Shown here piece after piece: positions 1 through 8,100 of a DNA stretch of 12,443 nt. The notes under the pieces are model-generated. The model saw only the letters and a program-made list of their open reading frames with translations. It ran no database searches and was not told the origin of the DNA. Each line of letters begins with the position of its first letter. The first letter of the stretch is position 1. The DNA is from Lysobacteraceae bacterium (GTDB lineage: Bacteria; Pseudomonadota; Gammaproteobacteria; Xanthomonadales; Xanthomonadaceae): contig JAGNNB010000046.1 of NCBI GenBank assembly GCA_017990865.1, forward strand, positions 1-12,443, read 5' to 3'. The position numbers and the translations under genes were made by a program.

Positions 1-469
1 GCAGTACTTCGGACCCGCCACGCTGAAGCCTCTGGCCGAATACTTCATCGGCACGGTCGGTCTGCGCGACTTCGAACAACTCGACACTGCCGCCTGGGAG
101 GCCGCCGTCGCCGGCATCGGCGCCACGGGTCCGCAGCCGCTGTCGCGTCTGCAATGGTTCGGCGCCCTGCTCGCGGGCGAAGGTCGGCTGGCGCCGGGCT
201 ACGGCGCCGACGGCAAGTTCCAACTCAGCAAGTGGCCGCAGACCGAACGCGAATACCCGCGGCATTTCCGCATCGCCACCGCGATGATGAAAGGGCCGAT
301 GACCATCGCCGAGATCGTCACCGCCAGCGGCGTGCCGGCGGGCGATGTGGTCGATTTCATCAACGCCAATCTGATCACCGGCTTCGCCGAGCCGGTCGGG
401 GCGCCGGAATCCACCGACCCCGGCGCAGGCGGCAAAGGCAGCCTGCTCGGCCGGCTGCGCGGACGCTGA
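1..469 (+). CDS. C-terminal part of an unidentified protein, upstream of dxs
   Basis: The frame is open from the window edge (first full codon at base 2) to TGA at 467-469, giving 155 residues of a protein whose start lies outside. I do not recognise the family. Visible are a WFGALLAGEGRLAPG-like stretch near the middle and, in the last third, a stretch (MTIAEIVTASGVPAGDVVDF, then INANLITGF) whose pattern resembles a small helix-turn-helix or winged-helix fold; that fold is inference. The tail is Gly/Pro-rich and basic (ends LGRLRGR). No membrane segment is seen. It precedes dxs on the same strand with a 66-nt gap, so the two may share a transcript. GC-rich third positions and coherent residues make it a real gene; its job is unknown. 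Confidence 0.8.
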   Translation, partial: QYFGPATLKPLAEYFIGTVGLRDFEQLDTAAWEAAVAGIGATGPQPLSRLQWFGALLAGEGRLAPGYGADGKFQLSKWPQTEREYPRHFRIATAMMKGPMTIAEIVTASGVPAGDVVDFINANLITGFAEPVGAPESTDPGAGGKGSLLGRLRGR

Positions 470-519
470 CCGCGGGCCATCCGGCCCTGCGACGATTCCT
501 TGCCCCTGCGGCCCGCCGC

Positions 520-524
520 GGAGG
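520..524 (+). promoter_or_regulatory. Shine-Dalgarno sequence of dxs
   Basis: GGAGG lies 11 nt before the ATG at 536. It decides the start: the same frame also opens with TTG at 500, but that codon lies upstream of this motif, and the extra 12 residues do not resemble Dxs. Confidence 0.7.
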
Positions 525-535
525 ACAATACGCGC

Positions 536-2476
536 ATGATCGACCCGCACCTCGCCGCGCAGATCGATAGCGAACGCTATCCGCGCCTGTCCCGCATCCA
601 GACTCCGTCCGATTTGCGGCGTTTCGACGAAAGCGAACTGCGCGCCATCGCCGACGAACTCCGCGCGTATCTGATCGAATCGGTCGGCAAAAGCGGCGGC
701 CATTTCGGCGCCGGTCTCGGCGTGATCGAACTCACCGTCGCGCTGCATTATCTGTACGACACACCGAATGATCGCATCGTCTGGGACGTCGGTCATCAGA
801 CCTACCCGCACAAGATCCTCACCGGGCGTCGCGACTTCATCCACACCGTCAAGCAGAAAGGCGGCGTCGCGCCGTTTCCGAAGCGCGAAGAAAGCGAATA
901 CGACACCTTCGGCGTCGGTCATTCGTCGACGTCGATCTCCGCCGCGCTCGGCATGGCCATCGCCGCCGCGCGCGCGGGCAACGAACGGCGCATGGTGGCG
1001 GTGATCGGCGATGGCGCGATGACCGCGGGCATGGCCTACGAAGCGCTGAACCACGCCGGCGGCATGGACAGCGAGCCGAACGTGCTGGTGGTTCTCAACG
1101 ACAATCAAATGTCGATCAGCGAGAACGTCGGCGGCTTGACCAAGATGCTCGGCCGCATGACCGGCAGCCGCACCCTCAATGCGTTGCGCGAAGGCGGCAA
1201 GAAATTGCTCGGCGACAAGCGCACCAGCAAATCCGCGCGTTTCGTGCGCCGTTGGGAAGAGCATTGGAAAGGCATGTTCGTGCCGTCCACACTGTTCGAG
1301 GAAATGGGCTTCCATTACACCGGCCCGCTCGACGGTCACGACATCGGCGATCTGGTCTCCGCGCTGAAAACGCTGAAGACGCTGAAAGGCCCGCAACTGC
1401 TGCACATCATCACCACGAAGGGCAAAGGCTACGAACTGGCCGAGGGCGATCAGATCGGCTATCACGCGGTGTCGCCGTTCGATCCCGAAAAAGGCGTGAT
1501 CAGCAAACCGGGCGCGAAAAAACCGACCTACACCGATGTGTTCGGCGATTGGCTGTGCGACATGGCCGCCGCGGACGACAAGCTTCTCGGCATCACGCCC
1601 GCGATGCGCGAAGGTTCCGGCCTCGTGCGTTTCAGCAAGGAATATCCGGATCGCTATTTCGATGTCGCCATCGCCGAGCAGCACGCGGTGACGCTGGCCG
1701 CGGGTATGGCCTGCGAAGGCGCGAAACCCGTCGTCGCGATCTACTCCACGTTCCTGCAGCGCGGCTACGACCAATTGGTCCACGATGTCGCGACGCAGAA
1801 GCTCGACGTGCTGTTCGCGATCGATCGCGGCGGCGTGGTCGGCCCCGACGGCGCCACGCACGCGGGCAATCTCGATTTGAGTTACCTGCGCTGCGTGCCG
1901 AACATGGTGGTGATGGCGCCCGCCGACGAAAACGAATGCCGGCAAATGCTCAGCACCGGCCATCGTTACGATGGCCCTGCCGCCGTGCGCTACCCGCGCG
2001 GCACCGGCCCCGGTGTCGAGGTACAAACGAATTTGGACACGCTGCCGATCGGCAAAGCCGACGTGCGACGCAAAGGCACGCGTGTCGCCCTGCTCGCGTT
2101 CGGCGCGATCGTGCCGGCGGCTGATAAAGTCGGCGAGGAACTCGGCCTTACCGTCGTCAACATGCGTTTCGTCAAACCGCTGGATCGCGCGCTCATTCTG
2201 GAACTGGCGAAAACGCACGAGGGGTTCGTCACGCTCGAAGACAACGTCGTCGCCGGCGGCGCGGGTTCGGGCGTGGCGGAATTGCTGGCGGCCGAAGGTA
2301 TCGCGATGCCGATGCTGCATCTGGGCCTGCCCGATGCCTTCCAACATCACGCCAGCCGCGAACAATTGCTCGCCGAAGCGGGGCTCGATGTCGATGGCAT
2401 TCGCGCCGCCGTTCTGAAGCGTTGGCCGGCGATCGATGCGCCGAGCGCCGCGCATCAAGCGCGCGCCGCAGGGTAA
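536..2476 (+). CDS. dxs: 1-deoxy-D-xylulose-5-phosphate synthase
   Basis: Dxs condenses pyruvate with glyceraldehyde 3-phosphate, releasing CO2, to give 1-deoxy-D-xylulose 5-phosphate. This is the entry step of the cytosolic MEP isoprenoid pathway, and the product also feeds thiamine and pyridoxal synthesis. The 646-residue product has the usual length. Visible marks are [10 protein letters not shown] with the active-site histidine (H56), the thiamine diphosphate/Mg motif GDGAMTAG at 158-165, NDNQMSIS, and the catalytic glutamate in [15 protein letters not shown] (E381, matching E370 of E. coli). The transketolase pyrimidine-binding and C-terminal domains follow in normal order. A small in-frame repetition ([10 protein letters not shown]) occurs near 1365-1388. 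The ATG at 536 is chosen for its GGAGG. Its stop lies 3 nt from the end of the convergent DUF4431-like gene, leaving no room for a separate terminator. Confidence 0.98.
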   Translation: MIDPHLAAQIDSERYPRLSRIQTPSDLRRFDESELRAIADELRAYLIESVGKSGGHFGAGLGVIELTVALHYLYDTPNDRIVWDVGHQTYPHKILTGRRDFIHTVKQKGGVAPFPKREESEYDTFGVGHSSTSISAALGMAIAAARAGNERRMVAVIGDGAMTAGMAYEALNHAGGMDSEPNVLVVLNDNQMSISENVGGLTKMLGRMTGSRTLNALREGGKKLLGDKRTSKSARFVRRWEEHWKGMFVPSTLFEEMGFHYTGPLDGHDIGDLVSALKTLKTLKGPQLLHIITTKGKGYELAEGDQIGYHAVSPFDPEKGVISKPGAKKPTYTDVFGDWLCDMAAADDKLLGITPAMREGSGLVRFSKEYPDRYFDVAIAEQHAVTLAAGMACEGAKPVVAIYSTFLQRGYDQLVHDVATQKLDVLFAIDRGGVVGPDGATHAGNLDLSYLRCVPNMVVMAPADENECRQMLSTGHRYDGPAAVRYPRGTGPGVEVQTNLDTLPIGKADVRRKGTRVALLAFGAIVPAADKVGEELGLTVVNMRFVKPLDRALILELAKTHEGFVTLEDNVVAGGAGSGVAELLAAEGIAMPMLHLGLPDAFQHHASREQLLAEAGLDVDGIRAAVLKRWPAIDAPSAAHQARAAG

Positions 2477-2479
2477 CGA

Positions 2480-2899
2480 TCAGGGCGCGATCGAAGATTT
2501 CATCGCGACCGCATCGCCGATGTGCCATGCGGTATGCGCGACGAACAAGTCCGGCGTTCGAATACGCACGTTTTTCCCGATCCGTTGGCGCAGCTTCGCA
2601 TGCGCTGCCTTGTCGATCGGCACAATCTGGATATGCCGTACTTTCACGCACTCGCCCTCCAGACCGACGGCATCCACGGGCGACAGCACCATGAGTTGCA
2701 GCACGACGAGGGGCGTTCCGTTCGGATGCTCGGTCCTCACTTCCCGCAGATTGCCTTCGAAACTCGTGGCCATCGTCGGACAAGCCAGCGCCGGTGCCGT
2801 CGCGAACGCACAGGCCGTCGCGACCGCCCAGCACCATCGCCTAATGCGGCTGCGTTTCGGAAGTATCGACATCGCCAAACGCCTCGCATTCGTCTTCAT
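2480..2899 (-). CDS. Small exported protein, DUF4431-like
   Basis: This 139-residue protein has a basic N-terminus and a hydrophobic stretch ending in APALA, followed by Cys40: a plausible signal peptidase I site (A-x-A). The -3 residue is Ala, so a lipobox is not convincing. The mature part resembles DUF4431 as I remember it: a first beta-rich section, then GECVKVRHIQIVP, then a GK-x-V-x-I stretch, and LFVAHTAWHI, which parallels the LFHAHTGHHHT tail of that family with some histidines lost. The only cysteines after the signal are C40 and C84, which could form a disulfide in the periplasm. The ATG at 2899 overlaps the TGA of the upstream gene (ATGA), which supports translational coupling; an internal ATG ten codons in is an alternative. 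Function unknown; family assignment from memory. Confidence 0.72.
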   Translation of the reverse strand: MKTNARRLAMSILPKRSRIRRWCWAVATACAFATAPALACPTMATSFEGNLREVRTEHPNGTPLVVLQLMVLSPVDAVGLEGECVKVRHIQIVPIDKAAHAKLRQRIGKNVRIRTPDLFVAHTAWHIGDAVAMKSSIAP

Positions 2900-3348
2900 G
2901 GGTACTCCGCCAATATACCTTTGAACGTCGCGCCGCCGGTGCCGACCCAATCCAGCAGGCTGACGAACGCGTCGTTCCGGTTGTAGTGATCGATCGCGCG
3001 AATCAAGATCGCGTCGTAATGCCTGAGCGCGCGTTCGCGATCTGCCGCGTCGCGCAAGGATTCGATTTCGTGCGCCAACGAATCGCGAATATCGGCAAAT
3101 TGGTCGCCATTCAAGAAACTTTTCAGCCCTTGCGCCGATAGCCAAGACTCGAAGGCCTCGAATTCGGCATCGTCGAATTCCTCGCAGCGGTCGAACGTCA
3201 GCAAGGTCATCGGCGTTTCCATCGCGATCCCGCTCGTGCCTTCCGGCACGAACGGCCAAGGATCGGGGCTGGGCCATGCGTCCAAGGTCGCAAGCAACTC
3301 GCGAAACGGGATCGGCGCCATGAGCGGTGCGTTCGGAATTCGGAGCAT
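2896..3348 (-). CDS. Small acidic protein, DUF7716-like
   Basis: A 150-residue cytosolic-looking protein with no signal or membrane segment. The region from IPFRELLATLDAWP through the acidic DDAEFEAFESWLSAQGLK stretch to HYNRNDAFV matches the pattern I recall for DUF7716 proteins (FRELL.., LP.., an acidic linker, a late Y..NDAF). Family proteins usually begin close to that first helix, so the ATG at 3321 (141 residues) is a real alternative to the one used here; neither has a clear Shine-Dalgarno. The gene begins 38 nt after the TraB/GumN-like gene and its stop overlaps the next start by 4 nt, so the three probably form one transcript. Biological role unknown; some small acidic DUFs of this shape act as immunity-like proteins, but nothing here shows that. 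Confidence 0.7.
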   Translation of the reverse strand: MLRIPNAPLMAPIPFRELLATLDAWPSPDPWPFVPEGTSGIAMETPMTLLTFDRCEEFDDAEFEAFESWLSAQGLKSFLNGDQFADIRDSLAHEIESLRDAADRERALRHYDAILIRAIDHYNRNDAFVSLLDWVGTGGATFKGILAEYP

Positions 3349-3386
3349 GGCGGCGGTTCGCGCTTCGGTCGTGGGGAGAAGGCCGG

Positions 3387-4451
3387 TCAAGGCTCTTCGA
3401 TCATATAACCCTTCGCCGCCAACTTCGCCAGATAACCGTCGTCGCGCAGCAGTTCGCTGACCGGCATCACCGCGAAGGTCGAGGCGTTCTTCGCCAACGC
3501 CGCTTCGGCCTCGGCCATCCATTTGTTTTCGACGCGTTGCTGGATGTCGCCCATGCCGAGTTTTCGCGCGATCTCGCTGCCGGTCAGCGCTTGCCCGCAG
3601 ACGAAAAACTGATTGCGCGACGGCAGCGCGCGCAGCGTTTCCAGATCGCCCTGCGCCCAAGCGTTCGCGCGGCCCACCATCGTGCCCAAGTCGCCTTCGA
3701 TACGGTCCAGCGTGCGCGAAAAACACGCCAAGTCGTCCAGCGATTGCTTCGAAAACGCCTTCAGCGCGGCCTTCGGGTCTTCGATCTTGATCTCCACGTT
3801 CGGCGAGGACATCGGAATATCGTGCTTCTTCGCGGCTTTGCGCACCGTATCGCCCGCGAGCGACTCCAAAGTCATGCCCGAACGCTCGATCGCTTTTTCG
3901 TACAGCCGCAGCGCGGCGAAAATCGGGCGCCATTCTTCGACATCGCGATCGCCGCCGATATAACGCTTCTTCAACGTTTGCCAGCGCGCGTATTGCTCGG
4001 GCGGCACGACCTCTTGCAGCGTTTTGTCGTCTGGATTTTTGCGCGCTCTCAGCGCGCTGGGGATCAACGTGAGACTGCGCAACAAACCCATATCGCTTTT
4101 GATCGACACGCCCGGATCCAGCAACACCTGCTGCGATTGCGCGACCTTTTTCTGGACGTTCGCCGAATCCCATTCCATACGCTTGGGCAACGGCGACTGC
4201 GTGCCGAGAATCCACATGACATGATCGCCTTTGCGCACGACCCACAACCCGGGCCCGGGTTGACGGCCACCGACCACGATCGTGCCCAAATCCACCGCAT
4301 CCGCCGGCAACGCCGTCTCGGCGAACGCATCCTCGGCCTCGCCCTGTGCAGCGGCGGGCGGCGAACCGGCAGGCAGCGCAGGCGTTTGCGCGGCAGCAAC
4401 GGCGACGACACTCGCTGCGCACACGCACAGCATCCATTTCTGAAAAGACAT
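3387..4451 (-). CDS. TraB/GumN family secreted protein, lacking the usual histidine motifs
   Basis: A 354-residue protein with an N-terminal signal peptide (hydrophobic residues about 7-20, cleavage expected near AAA-Q22), followed by a Pro/Ala-rich linker, so it probably acts in the periplasm. The segment PGPGLWVVRKGDHVMWILGT is the characteristic opening of the TraB/GumN domain (PF01963), related to the TIKI metalloprotease fold. In that family a conserved GT-x-H follows; here the sequence is GTQSPLP (residues 83-89), with no histidine. The C-terminal GxGHLVG-like motif is likewise replaced by AVMPVSELL (about 327-335), while the following DDGYLAKLAAKGY is kept. It is therefore a divergent and possibly non-catalytic member. 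ATG at 4451 is used; GTG at 4457 would add two residues. First gene of the three-gene minus-strand cluster. Confidence 0.85.
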   Translation of the reverse strand: MSFQKWMLCVCAASVVAVAAAQTPALPAGSPPAAAQGEAEDAFAETALPADAVDLGTIVVGGRQPGPGLWVVRKGDHVMWILGTQSPLPKRMEWDSANVQKKVAQSQQVLLDPGVSIKSDMGLLRSLTLIPSALRARKNPDDKTLQEVVPPEQYARWQTLKKRYIGGDRDVEEWRPIFAALRLYEKAIERSGMTLESLAGDTVRKAAKKHDIPMSSPNVEIKIEDPKAALKAFSKQSLDDLACFSRTLDRIEGDLGTMVGRANAWAQGDLETLRALPSRNQFFVCGQALTGSEIARKLGMGDIQQRVENKWMAEAEAALAKNASTFAVMPVSELLRDDGYLAKLAAKGYMIEEP

Positions 4452-4591
4452 AAGCACCTATCGAAGACGCCCGGGGGGATGAGCGCGTGCAGTGTCCGAT
4501 AAAAACGGCCCGATGGCGCCGTGCTCGGATTTCGTATTCAGGTTTTTGTTGGACGGATTCGTATCGCCCCGGAGCCCGATGAGGCGCTGAA

Positions 4592-4915
4592 CCGCCACGC
4601 ACTCCCTTCTCCCCGCAACGCGAGGAGAAGCCATGAAACAGCAAACGACCATGAGCCTCCCCTTCTCCCCGCAACGCGGGGAGAAGGGGGCCGAAGGCCG
4701 GATGAGGGGCGCTGTTCGCGCTATGCATTTCGAATCAACACCGCCACGCACTCCCTTCTCCCCGCAACGCGGGGAGAAGCCATGAAACAGCAAACGACCA
4801 TGGGCCTCCCCTTCTCCCCGCAACGCGGGGAGAAGCCATGAAACAGCAAACGACCATGAGCATCCCCTTCTCCCCGCAACGCGGGGAGAAGGTGGCCGAA
4901 GGCCGGATGAGGGGC
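4592..4915. repeat. Repeat cluster A: five CTCCCCGC-AAC-GCGGGGAG palindromes
   Basis: Five copies of a near-perfect hairpin (CTTCTCCCCGCAACGCGGGG then AGAAG) occupy about 4606-4630 (one mismatch), 4661-4687, 4755-4779, 4811-4835 and 4866-4892. Two copies (second and fifth) are followed by a second small palindrome GGCCGAAGGCC and GGATGAGGGGC. A 95-nt segment at 4592-4686 recurs at 4741-4835 with about two mismatches. The sequence after the second hairpin, read on the minus strand, contains GCGAACAGCGCCCCTCA, which also occurs in cluster B, so both clusters belong to one family. These resemble the extragenic palindromic repeats common in Xanthomonadaceae and other GC-rich proteobacteria. Open frames through them (FSPQRGEK, RCGEKG) are artefacts of the repeat. 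Confidence 0.9.
4780..4891. repeat. Head-to-tail 56-nt repeat (two tandem copies; a third at 4631-4686)
   Basis: A 56-nt unit, beginning CCATGAAACAGCAAACGACC and ending with the CTCCCCGC hairpin, is present at 4780-4835 and 4836-4891 back to back, and again at 4631-4686. The copies differ at only a few positions. The non-palindromic 24-27 nt part is as well conserved as the hairpin, so the whole unit was duplicated rather than just the palindrome. Confidence 0.88.
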
Positions 4916-5159
4916 GGAACGACCGCAAACATCAACGCAATTGATCGATCGACACCCACTCGCCCGCTTCGTCGCGGAAGCACCAAACGAAAATATTCTC
5001 TGACCTTCTCGCTCGCGACGCTTTCCTTCTCGCCGCGTAGCAGGGCTGGCGGCGGTGTGCTTCACCGCGATAACGACAATGTTCTGCCGCGCGATCAGTT
5101 CAGGCATCGCTGGATTTTTTAGTTGCGAACTCGAGGTTCTGGACGCACTCCAAACCCTC

Positions 5160-8100
5160 CTATTTCCCCGCATTCGGTGGAGGGAAGAAACCATCCCGCA
5201 CTTTCCACACCGCTTCCATGTCCAGCTTCTCTCCGGTGAAGATAATCTGGCGGCTCTTCTTGTCCGTCCGCGCTTTCAGATAACGCGTCACGTTCATCCA
5301 GCGGATGACCTGCTGGCCGCTCAGATCGTCTGTCTGGCGGATGACGAGATACACATCCACCGGCTGGCTGATCCAGTAATCGAGGTGGCGGTCGTCCTTC
5401 ACGTCGAAGACCTCGCTGCCGTCGCGTTTGCGAGTGCGCAGGTAGGAGTTCCCACTCTTGAGCTGGATGTAGATGCGTTTCCCGCTCGCCTTGCCGTCGT
5501 TGTCCTTGAACTCCACTTCGCCATCGATGCCGTGGTCGAACATCGTCACCGGGCGAAAGATTTGATTCGCCTCGCCCGCGATGGCCATCATGTGGCCGAT
5601 GAGGATTTGCTCCAGCGCCTGCGTGTCGAGTTCGCGCGTGGCCGTCTCGTCCATCGCCAGTATCTTGCGGGCAACGGGATCGCTCTTCAGCCGCTGCTCG
5701 ATGAAATCGATGAATGGCACCTTCTCGTCGCACTCCTGGCAGGTGATGAAGTCCTTCTTCGCCGCAATCCGCCGACGCACTGCGTCGAGATCCTTCACTG
5801 GCGTGCCGCACTCCCGCTCCGGGCACACGTAGCGCCGGTCGCGCGTCACCTCACAGGCATACTTCGCGAGGTGGCGGTGGACATACTCGATGAAGAGGAC
5901 CTTCAACTCGTCTAGGACTTCGTGATCGAAGTAGAGGCTGATCGTGGCCGTGCCTTCGCCCTGTCGGTTCTCGATCTTCAGGCCCAGCGTGTAGCCCTTG
6001 GGCGAAGCGAATTCCGCCGCATTCCGCCACAGCTCCCGATGCGCGAATTCCTGGCTGTACCACAGGCGCACCACCAGCGTCGTCCACACCGTCTGCCATT
6101 CGCCGCTGAAGGTGTAGGAGACGAAAATGTCCGGATCGCGCGGCAGATCCTTTTCGCGGCGGTATTGCGAAGGAAAAACCAAATGCCGTCCGTGCGGCGT
6201 ATCCTCGGCAATGCAGAGCGAATGGTCGAGGAAGGTCTGCACCATCGCCCGCAACAGCAGTTCCTCATCTGGACGGTGTTTCAGCCGCTCGACCCCGGTG
6301 AAATCGAACTTCGGGCCGTAGATGTCCGCCTCCGGCACGCAGCCGATCTCGTCCTTGTGGGCGCGGGCCGCACGGATGATCGCCCCGGCGTAGCCGTTCA
6401 GCAGCTCGGGCTGCAGCAGCACCAGATCGCCGAACTTCAGCGACCGGGCCAGGCCGTGATTGGCCAATAGCTTCACCGCTGCGCGCACGTTGGACTCACC
6501 GAAACGCTCGCCCGGCAGGGCCTGCTCCAGCCGCTGCGCCAGTTCCGCGAACCGCAGCAGGCGAATGTCGGAGGTATCGCGTATCTTCAGCAGGGCGCCC
6601 TTCAACTCGGCCAGCAGCCGCGGCGTGGTGGTCCATGGCAGCTTGCCCCAAGGGATGCATTCAGCGATAAGTTGCTTCAGCGTCGAGGGCTGGCCGCCGT
6701 TCTCCGCGTCCGAGCAGTTCCGGCCATTCTTGGCACTGGTGATCAACCAGTTGGCGAAAGCGTGATCCTGGCAAAAACGATCCAACTTGGCCTTGCCCAA
6801 TTTCGGCTCGCCGACATCGACCTGCGAGAAAACGGCCAATCGTGCCGCGCGGCGATTCGCTCCGTCGTTTACGGACGCGGTGTCGAGCGCCTTGAGCCAG
6901 TCGCCCGCCTCGGCAAAGGGATCGTCTTTCTGCGGATTGATCAGCAGCAGGGCCAACGCGGTCTCGTCGAGAAACAGGCGGTGAATCAGCCGGTAATCCT
7001 CCTGCCCGGCGAGGTCCCAGAGCAGGGCCTCTCGGTCGACGGTGGCGTCGGGCGGCAAAGGCAAAGGCAACGGCCATACGTTCATGCCGTGCGTGCGGTC
7101 CTTCACGACGTATTGGTCGTCGATCAAGCGATGCGCCAGCGACGTCTTACCCACGGTCCCTTCGCCGAGCAACACGACCTTGGCGTTGACGTAGCGGCGC
7201 GTGGGTTCAGCAGCCGGTGCGACGCGGACGGCGGCGAGGCGATAGACATTGATCTCGTCGTCAGCCGTTCCCACGACGAGCCGTGAGCCGACCGGACTGA
7301 AGGCGACGGAAATCGGCGAACCGTTGCGCTCGTTCTTCATCACCTGCAAGCACGCGCCCGATTTCCAATCCCACAGCCGAACCGTCTGGTCAATAAACCC
7401 AGCGGAGGCAATCAAGGTGCCGTCGCGAGAGATATCGACCGATGTCACTCTGTTCTGATGCCCCTCCAGCGTCCCGACGCAGGTTCCCGCTTCCAGATCC
7501 CATATCTTGACGGTCGTGTCCTCCGACCCCGAAACGGCAAACCGTCCGTCCGGCGTGATCTGGACGGAATACACGGTGTCCAAATGGCCCTTCAGCGTCG
7601 CCAGGCACTGGCCCGTTTCGAGGCTCCAGAGCCGGACCCGCCCGTCGCGATGCCCCGACAACGCTTGCGTCCCCGCCGGATTGACGGCGGCGCCGAATAC
7701 GTCGTCTGTATCGTCCGTCCCGCACACGATCGTCATCAGGCACTTGCCCGAAGCCAGCTCCCACAGCCGGAGCGTCTTGTCGAATCCGCCGGAAAACACG
7801 CGGGCGTTGTCGCGCAACGCGACCACGGACCAGACTTTGTGCGTGTGCCTCTCCAGCTTCGCCACTTCCCGGCCCGACCCTGCATCCCAAACACGAACGC
7901 TCCCGTCGTCCGACCCCGACAGAATCCGCTTCCCCTCCGGCGTGATTGCGACGGACCACACACTATCTGTATGCCCTTCCAGCGTCGCCCGGCACTGGCC
8001 CGTCTCCAGATCATAAATCTTGACAGTCTTGTCCCCCGAGCCCGACACCGCCCAGGTTCCATCCGGGCTGACGGCCACGCTGTAGACCCAGTTCGCATGC

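Larger units (their letters stand above)
4452..5159. other. Intergenic region of 708 nt dominated by palindromic repeats
   Basis: No intact gene is supported. From 4452 to about 4590 lies the upstream region of the TraB/GumN-like gene; I see no convincing promoter. Cluster A repeats fill about 4592-4915. From about 4916 to 5159 is unique sequence downstream of the TIR gene. Here, on the minus strand between 5107 and 4932, protein-like stretches occur in successive different frames (MPELIARQNIVVIAVKHT, then LRGEKESVASEKVRE, then ENIFVWCFRDEAGEWVSID up to a TGA). This could be a decayed gene or chance in GC-rich DNA. No clear intrinsic terminator follows the TIR gene. Confidence 0.7.

Noticed and set aside
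500..535. TTG at 500 as the dxs start
   Set aside because: It lies before the GGAGG at 520-524, and the added 12 residues do not resemble Dxs N-termini.
3327..4502. 391-codon plus-strand frame opposite the TraB/GumN-like gene
   Set aside because: Arg/His-rich composition typical of an antisense shadow; the minus-strand frame has a signal peptide and a family match.
2896..4728. 610-codon minus-strand frame extending far beyond the DUF7716-like protein
   Set aside because: The upstream part is an Arg-rich shadow overlapping the TraB/GumN-like gene in another frame; only the last 141-150 codons look like protein.
4592..4915. CRISPR array
   Set aside because: Units are spaced irregularly, the intervening sequence is itself repeated rather than unique, and no cas gene is present.
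4521..5122. Plus- and minus-strand reading frames through cluster A (MKQQTTM..., FSPQRGEK, RCGEKG)
   Set aside because: They are made of the palindromic repeats read in different frames, with no independent coding signal.
5055..5915. 286-codon plus-strand frame opposite the DUF4365 region
   Set aside because: Antisense shadow of the TIR fusion gene; no recognisable domain and no ribosome site.
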